DNA of 64,000 nucleotides, taken from Dentipellis sp. KUC8613 (taxonomy: Eukaryota > Basidiomycota > Agaricomycetes > Russulales > Hericiaceae). The notes under the pieces are model-generated. The model worked only from the letters and a program-made list of their open reading frames with translations. It searched no databases and had not been told where the DNA came from. Both the position numbers and the translations under genes were made by a program. Positions 31,806 to 43,867 of this stretch are shown piece by piece; the stretch's first letter is position 1, and every line of letters begins with the position of its first letter. The stretch lies in NCBI GenBank assembly GCA_002286715.1, contig NSJX01000060.1, positions 13,254 through 77,253 of the forward strand, written 5' to 3'.

Positions 31806-33602
31806 TCACCTGCGCGCAGCTTTCCACTTGGTGCTCCACTTCCCTGCCTTCGGCTTCATCGTCCGAATTTTGCCCACCTGCACAATCTCCTCGCCAATCG
31901 TGACCTCGCTGACCCGCCCGCCGTATGCTCTCCGCATCTCGAGCGCATTCGCAAGTGCGTCGAAGAACGTCGGGTGCAGCTGTACTTTTGATTTCGCGGC
32001 CGTGTGCCACTCGCATACGTGCTCCGCGAAGGACAGCGCACGCAGACGCGGGCACATGAAACGTAGATCCTCCTCGCTTGACGGGACCGGTACCGTTTTC
32101 GCGAGCGCATGCGCGAAGAGGTGCCACTCCGTGCTCGCGCCACGGATTGATATCTCGTCGACCGCGTCGAACGGCCTGAACAGCGGTGCCCAGTCGAAGT
32201 TTGTCGGAGTGCCGACGGCCATGACAGAGAGTTTGTTGACACACGTCAAGGAATCGTTGAGAGGACGCAGGAGGCTGAGAATGAGAGCAGGGACGTGCAC
32301 GGACTGGAAGAACTCGGCCCAGATATGGAGAGAAAAGGTGCCGGACGAAGCAGGCAGTTGACGGCCGGTGGGTTGTATGGGGTCGAAGCGTCCGTGAAGC
32401 CCGACCTCCGACCCCGTGCACGAGATGTGAAATTTGGAGAATGGGCGGGGACGTGGAAGGGCGGGTAGGGATGACACGAGGTCTTCGGGAGTATTGCACC
32501 AGCAGCGACAGGTAATATTGGTTGACGGAGGCAACTCGAGGTGCTGCATGAAGCTGCAGATCTGGACGTAGGAGAACGTGCAGAGATGAAACTTTCGAAG
32601 GAGTGGAAGGCGCAGAGGCTCCAAGACGTCGTTGTCGCCACGCAACATATTTTTGAGGGTGAGTGCCTCTAGATTGGGCATCTTTTGTAATAGGGATACC
32701 ATCGTCGAAAAGGTGAATCTTCCGACGTGCGGAAGGTTGAAGGATTCGAGAGAAAGAGAGGTGAGGGTGCGAGAGAAAATGCGTGATGTTGGCGTGACGT
32801 TGATGCCGCCGAGATCGACTCCGCGCAATTTAGATACATCAGAGATGAAGGCATCGCACAGGTGATCACTTTTGTCTTGCAGTCCGGAGAATTTATACGG
32901 TTCGCATATCTGTAGGCGGAGGAATTGAAGTGCTGGGGTAGCGCGATAAGGGGCGACTTCCCGTAGGAATCGCCGCGAGCAAGTGCCGAAGAGCCATAGA
33001 CTGCGTGCTCGTTCGATGTTAGCAAAGAGCAGGGATAAAGTCGCATCTCTGTTGGAGATGTCAGCTTCGAGATAGCTGTCTGAGTAGCTGATCTCTATCT
33101 CGGTGTTCCCCGAACGTTCGATATGCACCTTCGTCGCCTGATAGCTGCAAGACTCAATGACCCGCCAGAAGGATTGGGTGGTGAGTATGAGAGTGTGCCA
33201 TTTTCGACAGACAAGGGTGAGGTTGATCCAGACGTGGGAAGCGATGCCTGCCGGTGGGCCTTGGATGTGAAGGTCGGGGATCCGAAACTCCGCGTCTCGC
33301 TTCACGAATTCGAGAATATGGAGGAGCAGCTCGTTGGGAAGGCGCGAGATGAAAGAGACGCGTGCTGCTGCTTCGGGGTCTTCGAAGACGGGGGCTGGAG
33401 GAGGCTCCTTCAAAAGATCACGAATAAGTAGCTGGAACATCGAGATACATTCTGCAACTCACTTTGATGAGGACAGCTCGGATTTGCTTCAGATACAATG
33501 ACTGGCGTAAAGATCGCATGCGTTCTAGCAGGTAAACTGAATCGATAGATCTAAGCCTTCTATCGATAGCATCGCAAAGACTCGCTCACCTGCACTGGTC
33601 AT
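31806..33602 (-). CDS. F-box protein paralogue 3 (intact)
   Basis: Three exons: 33602-33590 (13 nt), 33536-33463 (74 nt), 33407-31806, giving 562 aa. A later ATG at 33440 would lie inside intron 2. Using the donor at 33462 and the acceptor before GAGCCTCC gives a 55-nt intron and matches paralogues 1 and 2. The F-box is SFISRLPNELLLHILEFVKR with LVCRKWHTLILTTQSFWR. Then come NIERARSLWLFGTCSRRFLR, LTSLSLESFNLP and LLQKMPNLEALTLKNML. The end is CPRLRALSFAEHVCEWHTAA and ALEMRRAYGG. It is closely related to paralogue 2 along its whole length. Probable SCF substrate receptor. Confidence 0.87.
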
Positions 33603-34329
33603 AGGATTACTGGGAGCTGGTAGGTCACTGGGTTGGCGATCGTGCAAGTGGTGTGCACGACGGAAGAAGTCTCGTAGACCAAGCGGTATAGTTTAGTGGA
33701 GGTTTTCTGCCGGTATCGAGGCCATAGGTGATGAGGAGTCACTGGTCGAACAGTGTCGTGTGGAGGGTGTCGTAGTAGCGGCGTCGTTCGTCTGTTGAAG
33801 CTCGTGGGCGTCTCCGAAGCTAGTCTGGCAGACGGCGAACTCTTGAACGTCTATAATTGGACTTGCCATGTTTGTCTTCGTCACATCCTCGGATCCCGGC
33901 ATTGGCCTTCCGTGCTGTGTCAATCAAAGAAAGTCTAGAGAAAATAATAGAGTGTCGGGGTAACAGGACAGCAGCGGCAACGGGAACCGCGGAAAGTAAG
34001 GAGAAGTCAGACACCACCGCGTACTTTCTCACACACCTCAAGCCCGTCAGTACTGTGCCTCGTGATCATAGTATTATATTGAGAGCTGCCTGTGACCCAT
34101 GGTGTCATAGCAAGGACCAACTGCCGACCAGTGATGAGTCGGCAGTGGCAAAGGGCACGATTCAAGGTGGGTGCATAGTCGAGAATTTGTGGGCTATAGT
34201 TGTATTAGCAGCGCAAGGAGAGTGGGGTCGACAGTCGAGCCGTACCTTGCAGCATGGCCGTCATCACCAGCAAGGTGAACTAACTTACAACCAGGGCACC
34301 GGAAGAGATCTACACGCAGAGTGACGATG
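33603..34329. other. No supported gene
   Basis: Flank between F-box paralogue 3 and the decayed copy 4. The open frames are short and have no motifs. Confidence 0.45.
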
Positions 34330-35185
34330 GTACTCCATAAATTAACCGACGAGAACAGAACGGTCCTTCCGCAGGGCCCGATTCCATGCAGCCTCAATAC
34401 ATCAGAAATTTTGTCGAGAATCATGCTGAGCGGGCTATCTGGCTCAACGGGGTTTTAGATTTGTAGGCGGAGCGCCCGGAGTGTGGAAGGACAGCAACGA
34501 GGCGCGGCTTCCTGTGTAGAATGCATGTGCTACCAAGCCAGAGACTGCGAGCGCGTTCGATACTGGTGAAAAGCTTGGAGACCGAGAAGAGTATCCTTCC
34601 TTGCGCACGGAATCTAGAAACGTTCCTGAGAATAGCTGCCGTCGATACCTCAACTTACCTCCGAATGCGTCAAGAAAAGACGCGTCGTTTTAGAGCTACA
34701 GGACTCGACATTGAGCTGGAGATTCTGCATTCCGCGGAAGACGATACGCTGAGGCAACTGTCAAAGGCGAGGACAGAACAGCGTTAGTGGAGATAGCTTG
34801 CCAGGCGAACTCAACAATTGACGCGGACGGTTCGTTGGGGAGGTGTGTGATTGGTGAATCAGACCGAGAGGCTTTGGAGACATACGCAGCAAATTTCTCG
34901 TCCTCTTCGACAGAGTTGCCAAGAGTCTGTTTGTGAACGAAAGTCAGGAGGCACTGGAGATGCATAAGTCCGCGACTGACTTTTTTGAGAATATAGCTAC
35001 TTGGGAGGCGATGGTCGATGTACAGTACAGACCTGATGTAGACGAATGAGCATACTTTTTGATCAATTTTAGCTTCCCAGCCGGTGTAAAGCAAAGTATT
35101 CCTCACCTGCGCCAGAAATAATTGTTCCTGGTGGCGCTGTCAAGTCGTCACGTTGTTGTCTCAGGGCGTTAATCCGGTCTTTCAT
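34330..35185 (-). pseudogene. F-box protein paralogue 4, heavily decayed
   Basis: Pieces appear in the expected order. First is a start exon at 35185-35107 ending GGCGCAG before GTGAGG, as in the first exons of the others. Then an F-box remnant (SPITHLPNEPSASIVEFAWQ, about 34860-34800). In another frame comes LFTSIERARSLWLGSTCIL (about 34575-34520), matching LFDNVERARSLW in paralogue 2. Frame changes and missing segments between the pieces show it is dead. The C-terminal part is not found. Confidence 0.72.
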
Positions 35186-36027
35186 GCTATGCAAGGTCTG
35201 CAAGTTACCACCCTGTGGCTCGCATGCTTGCAATTATTCTCCCTTCGCTCCTCGTGTTTACGATATCGATGCGCTCGCAGCTTGATAGTTGAACGGTTCA
35301 CAAGATGCACATGAAGATTGTAGCGAGGAATGCTCGTTCACAATCCTAGCGTGGGTTGGTTGAAGCATGCGCAACCAATACTTGATCGAGGGCTACTGAG
35401 GCAGTGCTCCTGCGTTCTATTTGCTCGAAGTCTATGAAGTCAGCCAACTTTTGACGCACCATTCGTATGCATAGCTGTGCGCCGGGAAATGGCCATACTC
35501 GTGTCGTACTCACATTTGAGCGGTGATGTTGGTTGTAAGACGCAACAGCCTCATGTTTGTTCTTCGCAATTGTCGGCGCTTACATCCCGGACCGATCGTA
35601 CCGGCGCAAGCGCCCCTCGGTAAGTATGGGCCCTATCTTTCTTCGTGATGTTTTCATGCAAATGCAATGTCCCATGAAGTACCTTTCATCATTTTTGTAG
35701 GTAATCTCTCTCTCTCTCTCCTAGGCATCTTTTATGCCAACGTCGTCCGTAGGAACTATCAACGCACTTTGTGCGCGCTTCATGTAGCAATCGAACACCG
35801 CCCGGTGTAGGTCATGCGCCCACAAGCCTGCGCATGCATCCTATTTGGTCAAATAGTGCGCGTGTTAATGCAATATGAGGCTCGGTTCCGCCGCTCAGTG
35901 CCACTTAGATGATGGCGCTATCATCTAGGACGGCCTATTGACTAGGAAGGTCATCCAGCGTACAAGCCTGTAGGCGCGCGCGAGGCTATGTCCTTGCATG
36001 TTCTCATATGCGAGATCACATACATGA
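35186..36027. other. No supported gene
   Basis: Gap between the F-box array and the SPFH gene. It contains a (CT)n run at about 35706-35720. It ends in the promoter of the next gene, with a CACATCACACTGCACCACGC-type leader after the TATA box. Confidence 0.45.
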
Positions 36028-36034
36028 TATAAAG
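36028..36034 (+). promoter_or_regulatory. TATA box of the SPFH gene
   Basis: TATAAAG, 117 bp before the ATG at 36145, with a pyrimidine- and ACC-rich leader between. Confidence 0.55.
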
Positions 36035-36144
36035 CCTTCTTTCGCCTCTCCGGCTCTCCCACCCTACCCTACATCACATCACACTGCACCACGCCGCACT
36101 ACACCTCACCGCAGCTTTTCTCGCTCAACTCGGACGTGATCACC

Positions 36145-38633
36145 ATGATCCCGACAAGCGAATACGGCGATGGCACCACGGTGGTCGAAGGGCCGTCCTC
36201 GAGACTGGATTCAATGTCGGCCGGCAAGCTGGCGTCCGATACAGGCAAAGCGCTGACTAGTGACGTCTCGAAGTCAAACCTCAGAATCACGAATGGAGAA
36301 ATGACACGCGCAGTCGACTATCTCTCTGAGGAACGTCCGTTCTTCGTGAAGATTGGGAAGGATGGGCTGTCAGCTGCGTTGAACAAGTTGGACCAGCAGT
36401 TACACCAGGTGTGTTGTGTTAATGCTTGTTGGCCGCTCCGATAGTTTAGTAACCGAGTTCTTCGTGGGATTGTCAGTCTGGCCGAGGCAAGATTCTCTCG
36501 AGCAAGGTATGTCTTTTCTATATGGTCAGTACGCCCGGAGGGGGACTCAGAACTAACACGGAGCCGTAATGAAGAGCCCGACGGATTGGATTGGTAGACA
36601 AGTCTCGCCCGGCTGCCTCGGGCTCATAAACCATGGTGGATTGCCCAAGATACTCACGCGTCCTGGGCGCTATCCTGGCTTCCCACTGAGGAACTGGTGG
36701 GCACGAGAATGGTGTGGCACACGAGGACGTACGTCGCTTGCCCTGATGTTTGCCCGTCATCCACTTCCGAAACGCTCATGACGATTGCTCTGCAGTATCC
36801 GACACCGTGCTAGAGTTCCAGGGCTTGACAGTTGTACAGGTCTCGCAGAACCAGGTGAGGAGATTGGCAGGGGAAACTTTCTATCTTGTCAGTTAACTTT
36901 GGTCTGCAGGCTGCCGTCGTCTCGGACCCACAGGTAATTTGATCAATCCGGGGGCGGAGAGCAAACGGGACTGACGTCCGCATCAAGAATCGGATCTTTG
37001 TTATAAAGAACGCCGGGTTCGTAGCGTATGGTATCGAAGGCACTTACAATGTCCTTGCCATTGTCGATCAGACTCATCTCCCCCAGACTGTTACGGATCG
37101 GGTTACTGGCGCTGTTCTAGGCTCTGTTTTCGACGTGAAGATGACCAGCGCGGTTGGAAAGCACTCTCAAGAATATGTTGCAGCCATGTTGTACGTCAGG
37201 CCCTTTCAGCTTGAATGATTCTTGCTTACGACTCTTTAGTTTGAACATTCCGGCAAATAACTGCGCAATTCTGCAGAGAGGAGACGACCTGGAGCTTCTT
37301 CCTGCTGGTCAGCATTACCTGACGGAGCCGAATGTGACACTGCGTGGACTGTATACGCTTGGAGAGAACCAATTAGAGATGCCTACCAAGGATATGTGAG
37401 TGACAGGTTATTTGTTTGTACAGCGTCCTCCTCAACTGTGGCAGCTTCACCCGGGACCAAGTTCCTGTCAGCTTGACAATTTACATGAAATGGCAGCTTT
37501 TAGAGCCTCTCAAGGTATGCATCGCAGAGATCATCTCGAGGAATTGTCACTGATTTCTGTATTCGCTGAAGCTGGCTACGCATGGATATACGACTCCTTA
37601 CGATGCATTGAGGTGGGGTCCAATTTATTTCCTACGTTTCGTCATTTTGACTTCGCCCATAGGGATAAGGCACAGTCGATCCTCACCCAGATTGTCGCGC
37701 ATTGTAATATCCTGACTTTGACATTGTTTTGAATGCGGGCTTACATCTGCTACAGTGGACTATAGTTCAATGGTCAAACAGCGCTCAATTGGTCCTGAAA
37801 TAGAGGACGACACGGACCCTGCCTCTCCTTTCCTTGATGCTTTGAGAACGCACGCAATGGATGATCTGCACGTTGCTGCGCTCGAGTATGGAATTGTTTT
37901 GAAGGATCTTGGTACGCAACTGCTGTCTTGCTGATGTTCACGATGCTCATAGAGCATGCAGCTGTCATCGACAGACAGTTCAAAGGTTGGTGATCGGTTC
38001 CGAGTGTATAGTCAGGTTGTTGAGCTTTTTGCTGTCCAGGTGATATCGCTACGACGATGGACAAGCTCACGACCAGAGCCTTGCAGGCACAGGTCGAGGC
38101 AGCCGTGCGTGGATTAACTTATCTCGATATAATGAGTACTCATGCTTATTTGAATTCAGAATGTCGACCGAGAGAATAGTAACAAGGTCAAGCAAGAGGA
38201 AGGTGCCCTTTCCGTCGCTCGAATCAAGGCTCAGGCTCTCAATGTACTTTACACCATTTATGACCACCGGAATCCGAGCTAACGCAGCCGTTTCCTACAA
38301 CAGACGAAAGCAGACTCCGAAGCCTACTCTATTGTTGCGGCCGCCAAGGCGTCCGCAGAGCGCACCACGATTGAAGCTGAAGCCGAGGCCGCGGCCACAC
38401 GTGTGCGGGCAGAGGCGGAGGCAGAGGCAGTCCGTGTCAAAGCACGCGCGGATGCGGAGGTTCTCGACTCGTTTGCGAGGGAAATGCAGTTTAGGCGAGC
38501 TGAGATCCAACGTGTCGGTGCGTATGGGGACAAGACGGTGTTTGTGCCACTCGAAGGTCCTGCTGGTGGGCTGGCAGGGTCGATGGCGACGGGAATGGCT
38601 GCCGGTCTGGGTGCGCAGAAGGCGCGCTCGTGA
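36145..38633 (+). CDS. SPFH/band 7 (prohibitin-like domain) protein
   Basis: Fifteen exons: 36145-36408, 36477-36506, 36575-36728, 36796-36854, 36910-36933, 36988-37190, 37240-37395, 37445-37514, 37572-37612, 37663-37703, 37756-37911, 37953-37985, 38040-38104, 38160-38243, 38304-38633, giving 569 aa. The middle has the features of SPFH proteins: a VSPGCLGLINHGG segment, IEGTYNVLAIVDQTHLP, a band-7 core (FTRDQVPVSLTIYMKWQLLE), then IDRQFKGDIATTMDKLT. A long Ala/Glu/Arg coiled coil follows (IEAEAEAAATRVRAEAEAEA), and the tail is Gly/Ala-rich. I see no transmembrane helix near the N-terminus. SPFH proteins form membrane-bound oligomers that organise microdomains. The exact subfamily is uncertain. 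Confidence 0.8.
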
Positions 38634-39269
38634 GAGGCCGAAGGAGTTAGGTATTTTAATTTGGACTGCTGCGCTACTGATTAGTATGATACCCCACTGG
38701 ACTTACACGCTCCTTCGAACTGCTTCGAATTCTTCCCACCACTCTGTTATTGTATGCTACGTTCTTTGGATGATCGATTTTCATTTGTACGCGTGTACAT
38801 TTGTGGGCTGTTATCCCTAACAATTGTAATGGCAGCCTCGTGCAGGGACATTTATTTTACGATCGCCGACGCTCGAGAACCATCGGTATCTGCTGCCACG
38901 AAGGACACGCTTCGGGCGTCGGCGTCCGGTTTCAGCCCGGGAGGGTTAAGACACGGGTAAATCAGGAAAAAGGTACGAGCTGAGTGAAGAACCACGCGGC
39001 ATGGGAAGATAACCAGACACGAATTCGCCACGATGCGGCCGCTTCCTACACTGCTCCGCATTCCGAAAAACGTGTCAAATTCTGCACATAGATGGTGCTC
39101 ATGAAAGCTAGTGAACGAAACAGGACGAAGGAAGCGGCAACCGTTTTTAAGGAAGGAAAAGCGTGCCTACTCGTGGTTCGATGTTAATGAAGGGAAAGAC
39201 ATAGACATAATTGAATCCGTAAGGCGTCGGGCTTAATGAAACCCACGTAAAGACCGAGAATGTATACCT
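38634..39269. other. Intergenic region, convergent
   Basis: 636 bp between the 3' ends of the SPFH and ureohydrolase genes. No gene can be supported. Confidence 0.5.
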
Positions 39270-40838
39270 TTAATCGGAGACCTTGCCCAGGGGCGTCTTG
39301 GCCATTACGCTGAGCACCTCGAAGAGAACCTAGAAAAGGTTAAACAGCATGAGAATATGGCCGTCAATTATATTGAGATATCCCTGGGCTTACGTCTGCA
39401 GCTGCCATCGTAGTAAGCTCGGCATTGGTGTCGTATGCAGGGGCGACCTCCACGATGTCGGCCGAGACAATGTGCAATCCATCAAGCCCTCGCAGGATCG
39501 TCCGCAGTTCACGTGTCGACCAGCCACCTGTCTCCGGGGTGCCCGTTGCTGGAGCAAACGCAGGATCGATAGAATCAATCTGCAGGTAGGCGTGTGTGGG
39601 AATCATACACGATGCAGACGACACGAGGAGATGCGCATGCTTACGTCGATAGACAAGTACACAGGGCGATCGCCTACTGTCTCTCGAATTTTCTTGATAA
39701 TGCCGTCCGTTCCTGCGGGCCACGTTGAGACAAGAGGTCGCGTGGCAAACGGGGGAGTAAGCGTGCGTACCGATGGTGTCAATCTCGCGGGCTTCTATCC
39801 TCTGGAAGCCTGACTGATCGTCGTTCACATAGTCGGCGGGTCCAGAAAGCGTTGTCCGGATAGCGCCATGCTGAAAACAAAAAAGTCACTAGGATCACGG
39901 AGCTCGAATCCGAGGGAGGGAACGGAGGGGTCAAAAAGAGACAACGACACTTGCAATGGAGCTCCCATTCTTAATAAGGCCCTCCTGACTCGCCCAGTAA
40001 AAGTACGTGCCGTGATTGATAGCCGCCTGAGAAGAAGGGGCTCCGCCGAAGACAGACGGTTTCCACGTGTCGAGATGCGAATCGAAATGGATGACGGAAA
40101 TGGGACCGTAGGCCGAGTATATAGAACGCAGAAGGGGCAATACAATGGTATGATCCCCTCCGAGCGTGATGACCCGCGGATGATGCTTGCCATCGACGGA
40201 GATGGGCAAGAGGGGTCGTCCGGTGACAGAGTCGTTTCCCAGTGCGGAGAAGGTGGGTCGATGGAGGAGCTCCTTGTGACCGCGCTCAATCTGCTCGATA
40301 GCGTACTTGTTGTCGTATGGAGTGACGGGTATGTCGCCACAGTCGACAACCTTCAGCCCGGAAAGGAACGGGTTTACCTCAAGGGGAACGTTATAGCCGC
40401 CGTACAGAGTGAGTCGGCGAGAGCCCGCGCGGATGCCGGCTGGGCCAAAGCGAGCTCCAGGCCTGTAAGATGTTCCGGTGTCCTGTGCTTCGTGAGCGCC
40501 CGCGAAAACCACGACGCCTGAGGACTCACGAACGGTGCTCCTATGAAGGCGATATCGAAAGCCTCAGTCTTGTCCTTCGTAAGACACTGCACCCAGGGAA
40601 GCTTCGCAAAAGTCGTAATTCCGGAAAAAATAGAGTTTGCGGTCACTGTCAATATGAGGGTTAGCAGCCAGTAAGCGAGATAGTCCGGCGTCAAGAATTT
40701 ACCGTCATTGTCACCGGGGTACACAGCTTGGTAGGGGAAGCGAACATAATCCAGAGGCGTCTGGTCATCGTCGATGTGGCCTTGACAACTTGACGCAAAT
40801 AATAGCGACAGTGACAGGAGGAAAATTGTCGGAGCCAT
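39270..40838 (-). CDS. Ureohydrolase, agmatinase/guanidinobutyrase family, with signal peptide
   Basis: Seven exons on the minus strand: 40838-40703, 40645-40530, 40482-39955, 39870-39771, 39712-39645, 39579-39394, 39329-39270, giving 397 aa. The N-terminus is a signal peptide (APTIFLLSLSLLFASSCQG) plus about 45 residues before the enzyme domain (FDIAFIGAPFDTGTSYRPGA). Binuclear manganese ligands are present: GGDHTIVLP (His 195), HFDSHLDTW (Asp 218, His 220, Asp 222) and SIDIDSIDPAFAPATGTPE (Asp 316, Asp 318). Intron 3 starts GCAAGT, a GC-AG intron. Family members cleave urea from agmatine or guanidinobutyrate. A signal peptide suggests a secreted or vacuolar form that frees nitrogen from guanidino compounds; the substrate is not settled by sequence. 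Confidence 0.9.
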
Positions 40839-41766
40839 GCTGCGAGTAGTGGAGCACCGTGAACGGGATGTCTTTCGAAGCGCGGTGCCACGTCTTAAAA
40901 GCACGAACGTCCCGGCCTTGAGACTCATAAACCCATTGAACGATAAGGAAATCACACACCTCATGACCCGCCTGACCGACCGGAGCAACGAGGCCAGGAG
41001 AAAAACAGACTCGCCCGACCCGTTATCACGAGAATCAGAATCGCTCTCTGTACGGCCTTGAGGCAATCGAGGGGTACATTACCAAATCGTTGGGTGTGAT
41101 AAGATTTCTCCTGGAGCTCGGTTTCTGGAAGGTACAGCTAGGACATCTGGGGCTAGTCTTTCCCTCCGAAAGCCTTGTCACGAGTGGTGCGGATGCGCTG
41201 GAGAGACGCACAGCGCAAAGGCTCATGACGCGAGGCGCTTCCGTTAATGCTTCCGTCAAGGCCAACGGGTGACAAAAGACAATTGAGTCTTCTGAAAAAG
41301 AGGATAATTCAGCGCGCAGGGACCTCCGCGGAAGGTTTTGTCCAGAAGTTACGAGTGAAAGCGCCTTCGTCTGCTCTCAGGCGACTGAAAGCGTCATCCG
41401 TCCTGTCAAGAAAGCTCCCGGAACATCAAGAATATGACGATAGATAGGCCTCGTGACGGGTAACGTTGTGTCGGAAGGAGACACGGTTCCAGACGTTGTG
41501 AGCCACTTGCCCTGAATCGAGGATCAGGGTGCCATGAGCTCCCATTTGGACCGAGGCAGCGCTTCATGGAGGTCCGTCTGTCCATACATATCCGAGCATC
41601 ATCCCAAAAAGAAAGCACCGGCTGGACAAATGGCTATAGTGCTGCGTCACGGCACCCGGATGCGGATGGTCAAGCGCACGCCGAGGGGAACGACCAACCC
41701 TAGGGCTTCATTGAGGCTCAGCAGTCCAGATTGCGGAGTAGATAGGAGAAAAGCTTACCATGATGC
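40839..41766. other. Shared upstream region; no supported gene
   Basis: 928 bp between divergent ureohydrolase and MATE genes. The frames in it are short. Confidence 0.45.
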
Positions 41767-41773
41767 TATAAAA
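41767..41773 (+). promoter_or_regulatory. TATA box of the MATE gene
   Basis: TATAAAA, 53 bp before the ATG at 41820; a short spacing that implies a very short 5' leader. Confidence 0.6.
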
Positions 41774-41819
41774 GAGGTTACGGAGTGCTTACGGTACGGT
41801 TTGAACTTCGAAAGTCTTC

Positions 41820-43867
41820 ATGGCTGACGTGGACGAGACAAGAGTTCTCTTGCCGAGGCAGGCGAGCCTCACCACAGCCGTCGAAGATTCGAACATACCA
41901 TTTTTGGAAAACGCTCACCGGCCGCATGGCGGCATCCGAATTGAACTCTCGACGCTCCTCAGAGACTCTATCCCAGGTCCGTCGCTGTCCTCCTCGTCGC
42001 CTGTCTCCCTCCTAACGATAAATCACAGTCATATTATCTTATGTTCTGCAGAACTCGATTCAAACCGTCTCCGTTGTCATCACTGGACGCCTTGGCCCCA
42101 ATGAACTGTCGACCGCCGCCTTTTCCGTCATGTTGGCCTTTGTAACTGGCTAGTATCCATTACTTTGCTATTGTTAATGCATACGATCCCACGTAGCGCT
42201 TTGATCCTTTAGGTTGGTGCGTTGCACTAGGCGGGACGACCGGCTTGGACACACTCGGCTCTCAATCCTTTACTGGCGGCAAGCGGTCGACAGACCTGTC
42301 GGTGCACTTTCAGCGATGCGTAGTCCTCTTATGGGTTCTATTCATCCCCGTGGCGGTAGTGTGGTTCAATATTTCGCACGTTCTTCTTGCTTTGGGACAA
42401 GACGCTCGCCTCAGCCATGACACACAGAGTTACCTACGCATTCTTGCGTTTGGAGGTCCAGGGTACATTGCGTTCGAGAGCTTGAAGAAATATCTTCAGT
42501 GCCAAGGTACGTCAATTTTTACCTGCTAATCTGTTTGTACCAAAAACTAGCAGGTATCATGCGAGGCTCGACCATCGTTCTTGTGATTATTTCGCCCCTC
42601 AACGCGGCTCTCAATATCGTTCTAGTACACTACACGCCTCTCGGCTATCTCGGCTCGGCGGTCGCGTTATCGATAATGTATTGGATCGCTTTCGCCTTAC
42701 TGGCTATCTACGCCTGGGTTTCTCCCACTCACCAGCACAATAATACGTGGGGCGGAATTCGTCCACGTCAAGTTTTCGACTTTCATAACTGCATCCTATT
42801 TTTAAAGTTGGCGCTCCCTGGAATCTTGATGGTGGGCACGGAATGGTGAGCCGGTCTGTCTGCTGCTTCGTTCTTCCTAACTCGTATCTTAGGGCTGCTT
42901 TCGAAATAGTTGCGTTAGCCGCCGGCCGCCTGGGATCGCTATCTCTGGCCGCGCAATCTGTCATAATGACCACAGATCAAAGTAAGGCTTACAGTCTCCC
43001 CTCTTTATCGTCTCTGATCTCTCGAACCTAGTCTTGAACACCATCCCATTTGGCATCGGTAAGCTTCTTTACCCGCGTGGGCCTTCATATGGCCTGATTC
43101 GTATTTAGGTATCGCTGCATCGACACGTGTTGGGAATTTCATCGGAGCACGCTCAGCATCTGGCGCCAAGGCCGCAGGACATCTTTCCGCGCTCCTCAGC
43201 ATGATCACAGGGCTTGTCGTAATGGTCCTCCTTCTCTGCACGAAGGACGTGAGTGCTCCCTCGATCCGCCCGTGCGTTCGCGCGGTCTGACACGTTTCTC
43301 AGGTGTATGGGTACATTTTCAGCGACGATGCCGCTGTCGTGCACCTGGTTGCTCAAGTGATGCCGCTCGTGGCTTCTTTCCAGGTCCGCATTCCGCGTCT
43401 AGTCTCGCTGTCACGGCGTCGGCGAGCTGATACTACCCGGGGGATGTACGCATGTTCTGGCCACAGATAGCGGATGGTCTGGCCGGATCCTGTGGGGGAG
43501 TTTTGCGTGGACTGGGTATGTCGGGCTCGATTCGGCGCGGTGGTCCACGTATGGCGCCTGATACAAGGTTCAATTGCAGGACGGCAGCATTTGGGTGCGC
43601 TCTTCAACCTCGTTGCATATTACGTTATGGCGCTTCCTATGGGCCTGGCGCTTGCATTTCATTGGCGCCTCGGATTGCAAGGCTTGTGGATTGGTGCGTG
43701 GCACTGTCTTATCGTATGGGGCGAGGCTGATTGGACCGTTAGGGCAAGTTGTCGCGCTGTTTATCGTCGGGATAGGTGAGTATGTGGTGGTTTGGCTGTG
43801 CACTGATTGGGAGAAGGAAGTCGAACGTGGGATAGAGAGAAACAATGTAGGAGGATTGGAGGATTAA
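41820..43867 (+). CDS. MATE family multidrug/toxic-compound extrusion transporter
   Basis: Eleven exons: 41820-41976, 42029-42148, 42213-42506, 42554-42845, 42893-42981, 43032-43058, 43109-43248, 43303-43383, 43467-43515, 43580-43693, 43743-43867, giving 495 aa, a normal length. It has about 12 hydrophobic segments. Family marks include [68 protein letters not shown] and [13 protein letters not shown]. The cytosolic N-terminus is short and acidic. Intron 2 appears to start with GC (42149-42150, GCTAGT) and end TTTAG; no GT choice keeps the conserved [14 protein letters not shown] proteins export drugs or metabolites using a cation gradient. Confidence 0.92.

Noticed and set aside
33408..33440. 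Start of F-box paralogue 3 at the ATG at 33440
   Set aside because: That ATG lies within intron 2 when the gene is aligned with paralogues 1, 2 and 5; the true start is at 33602.
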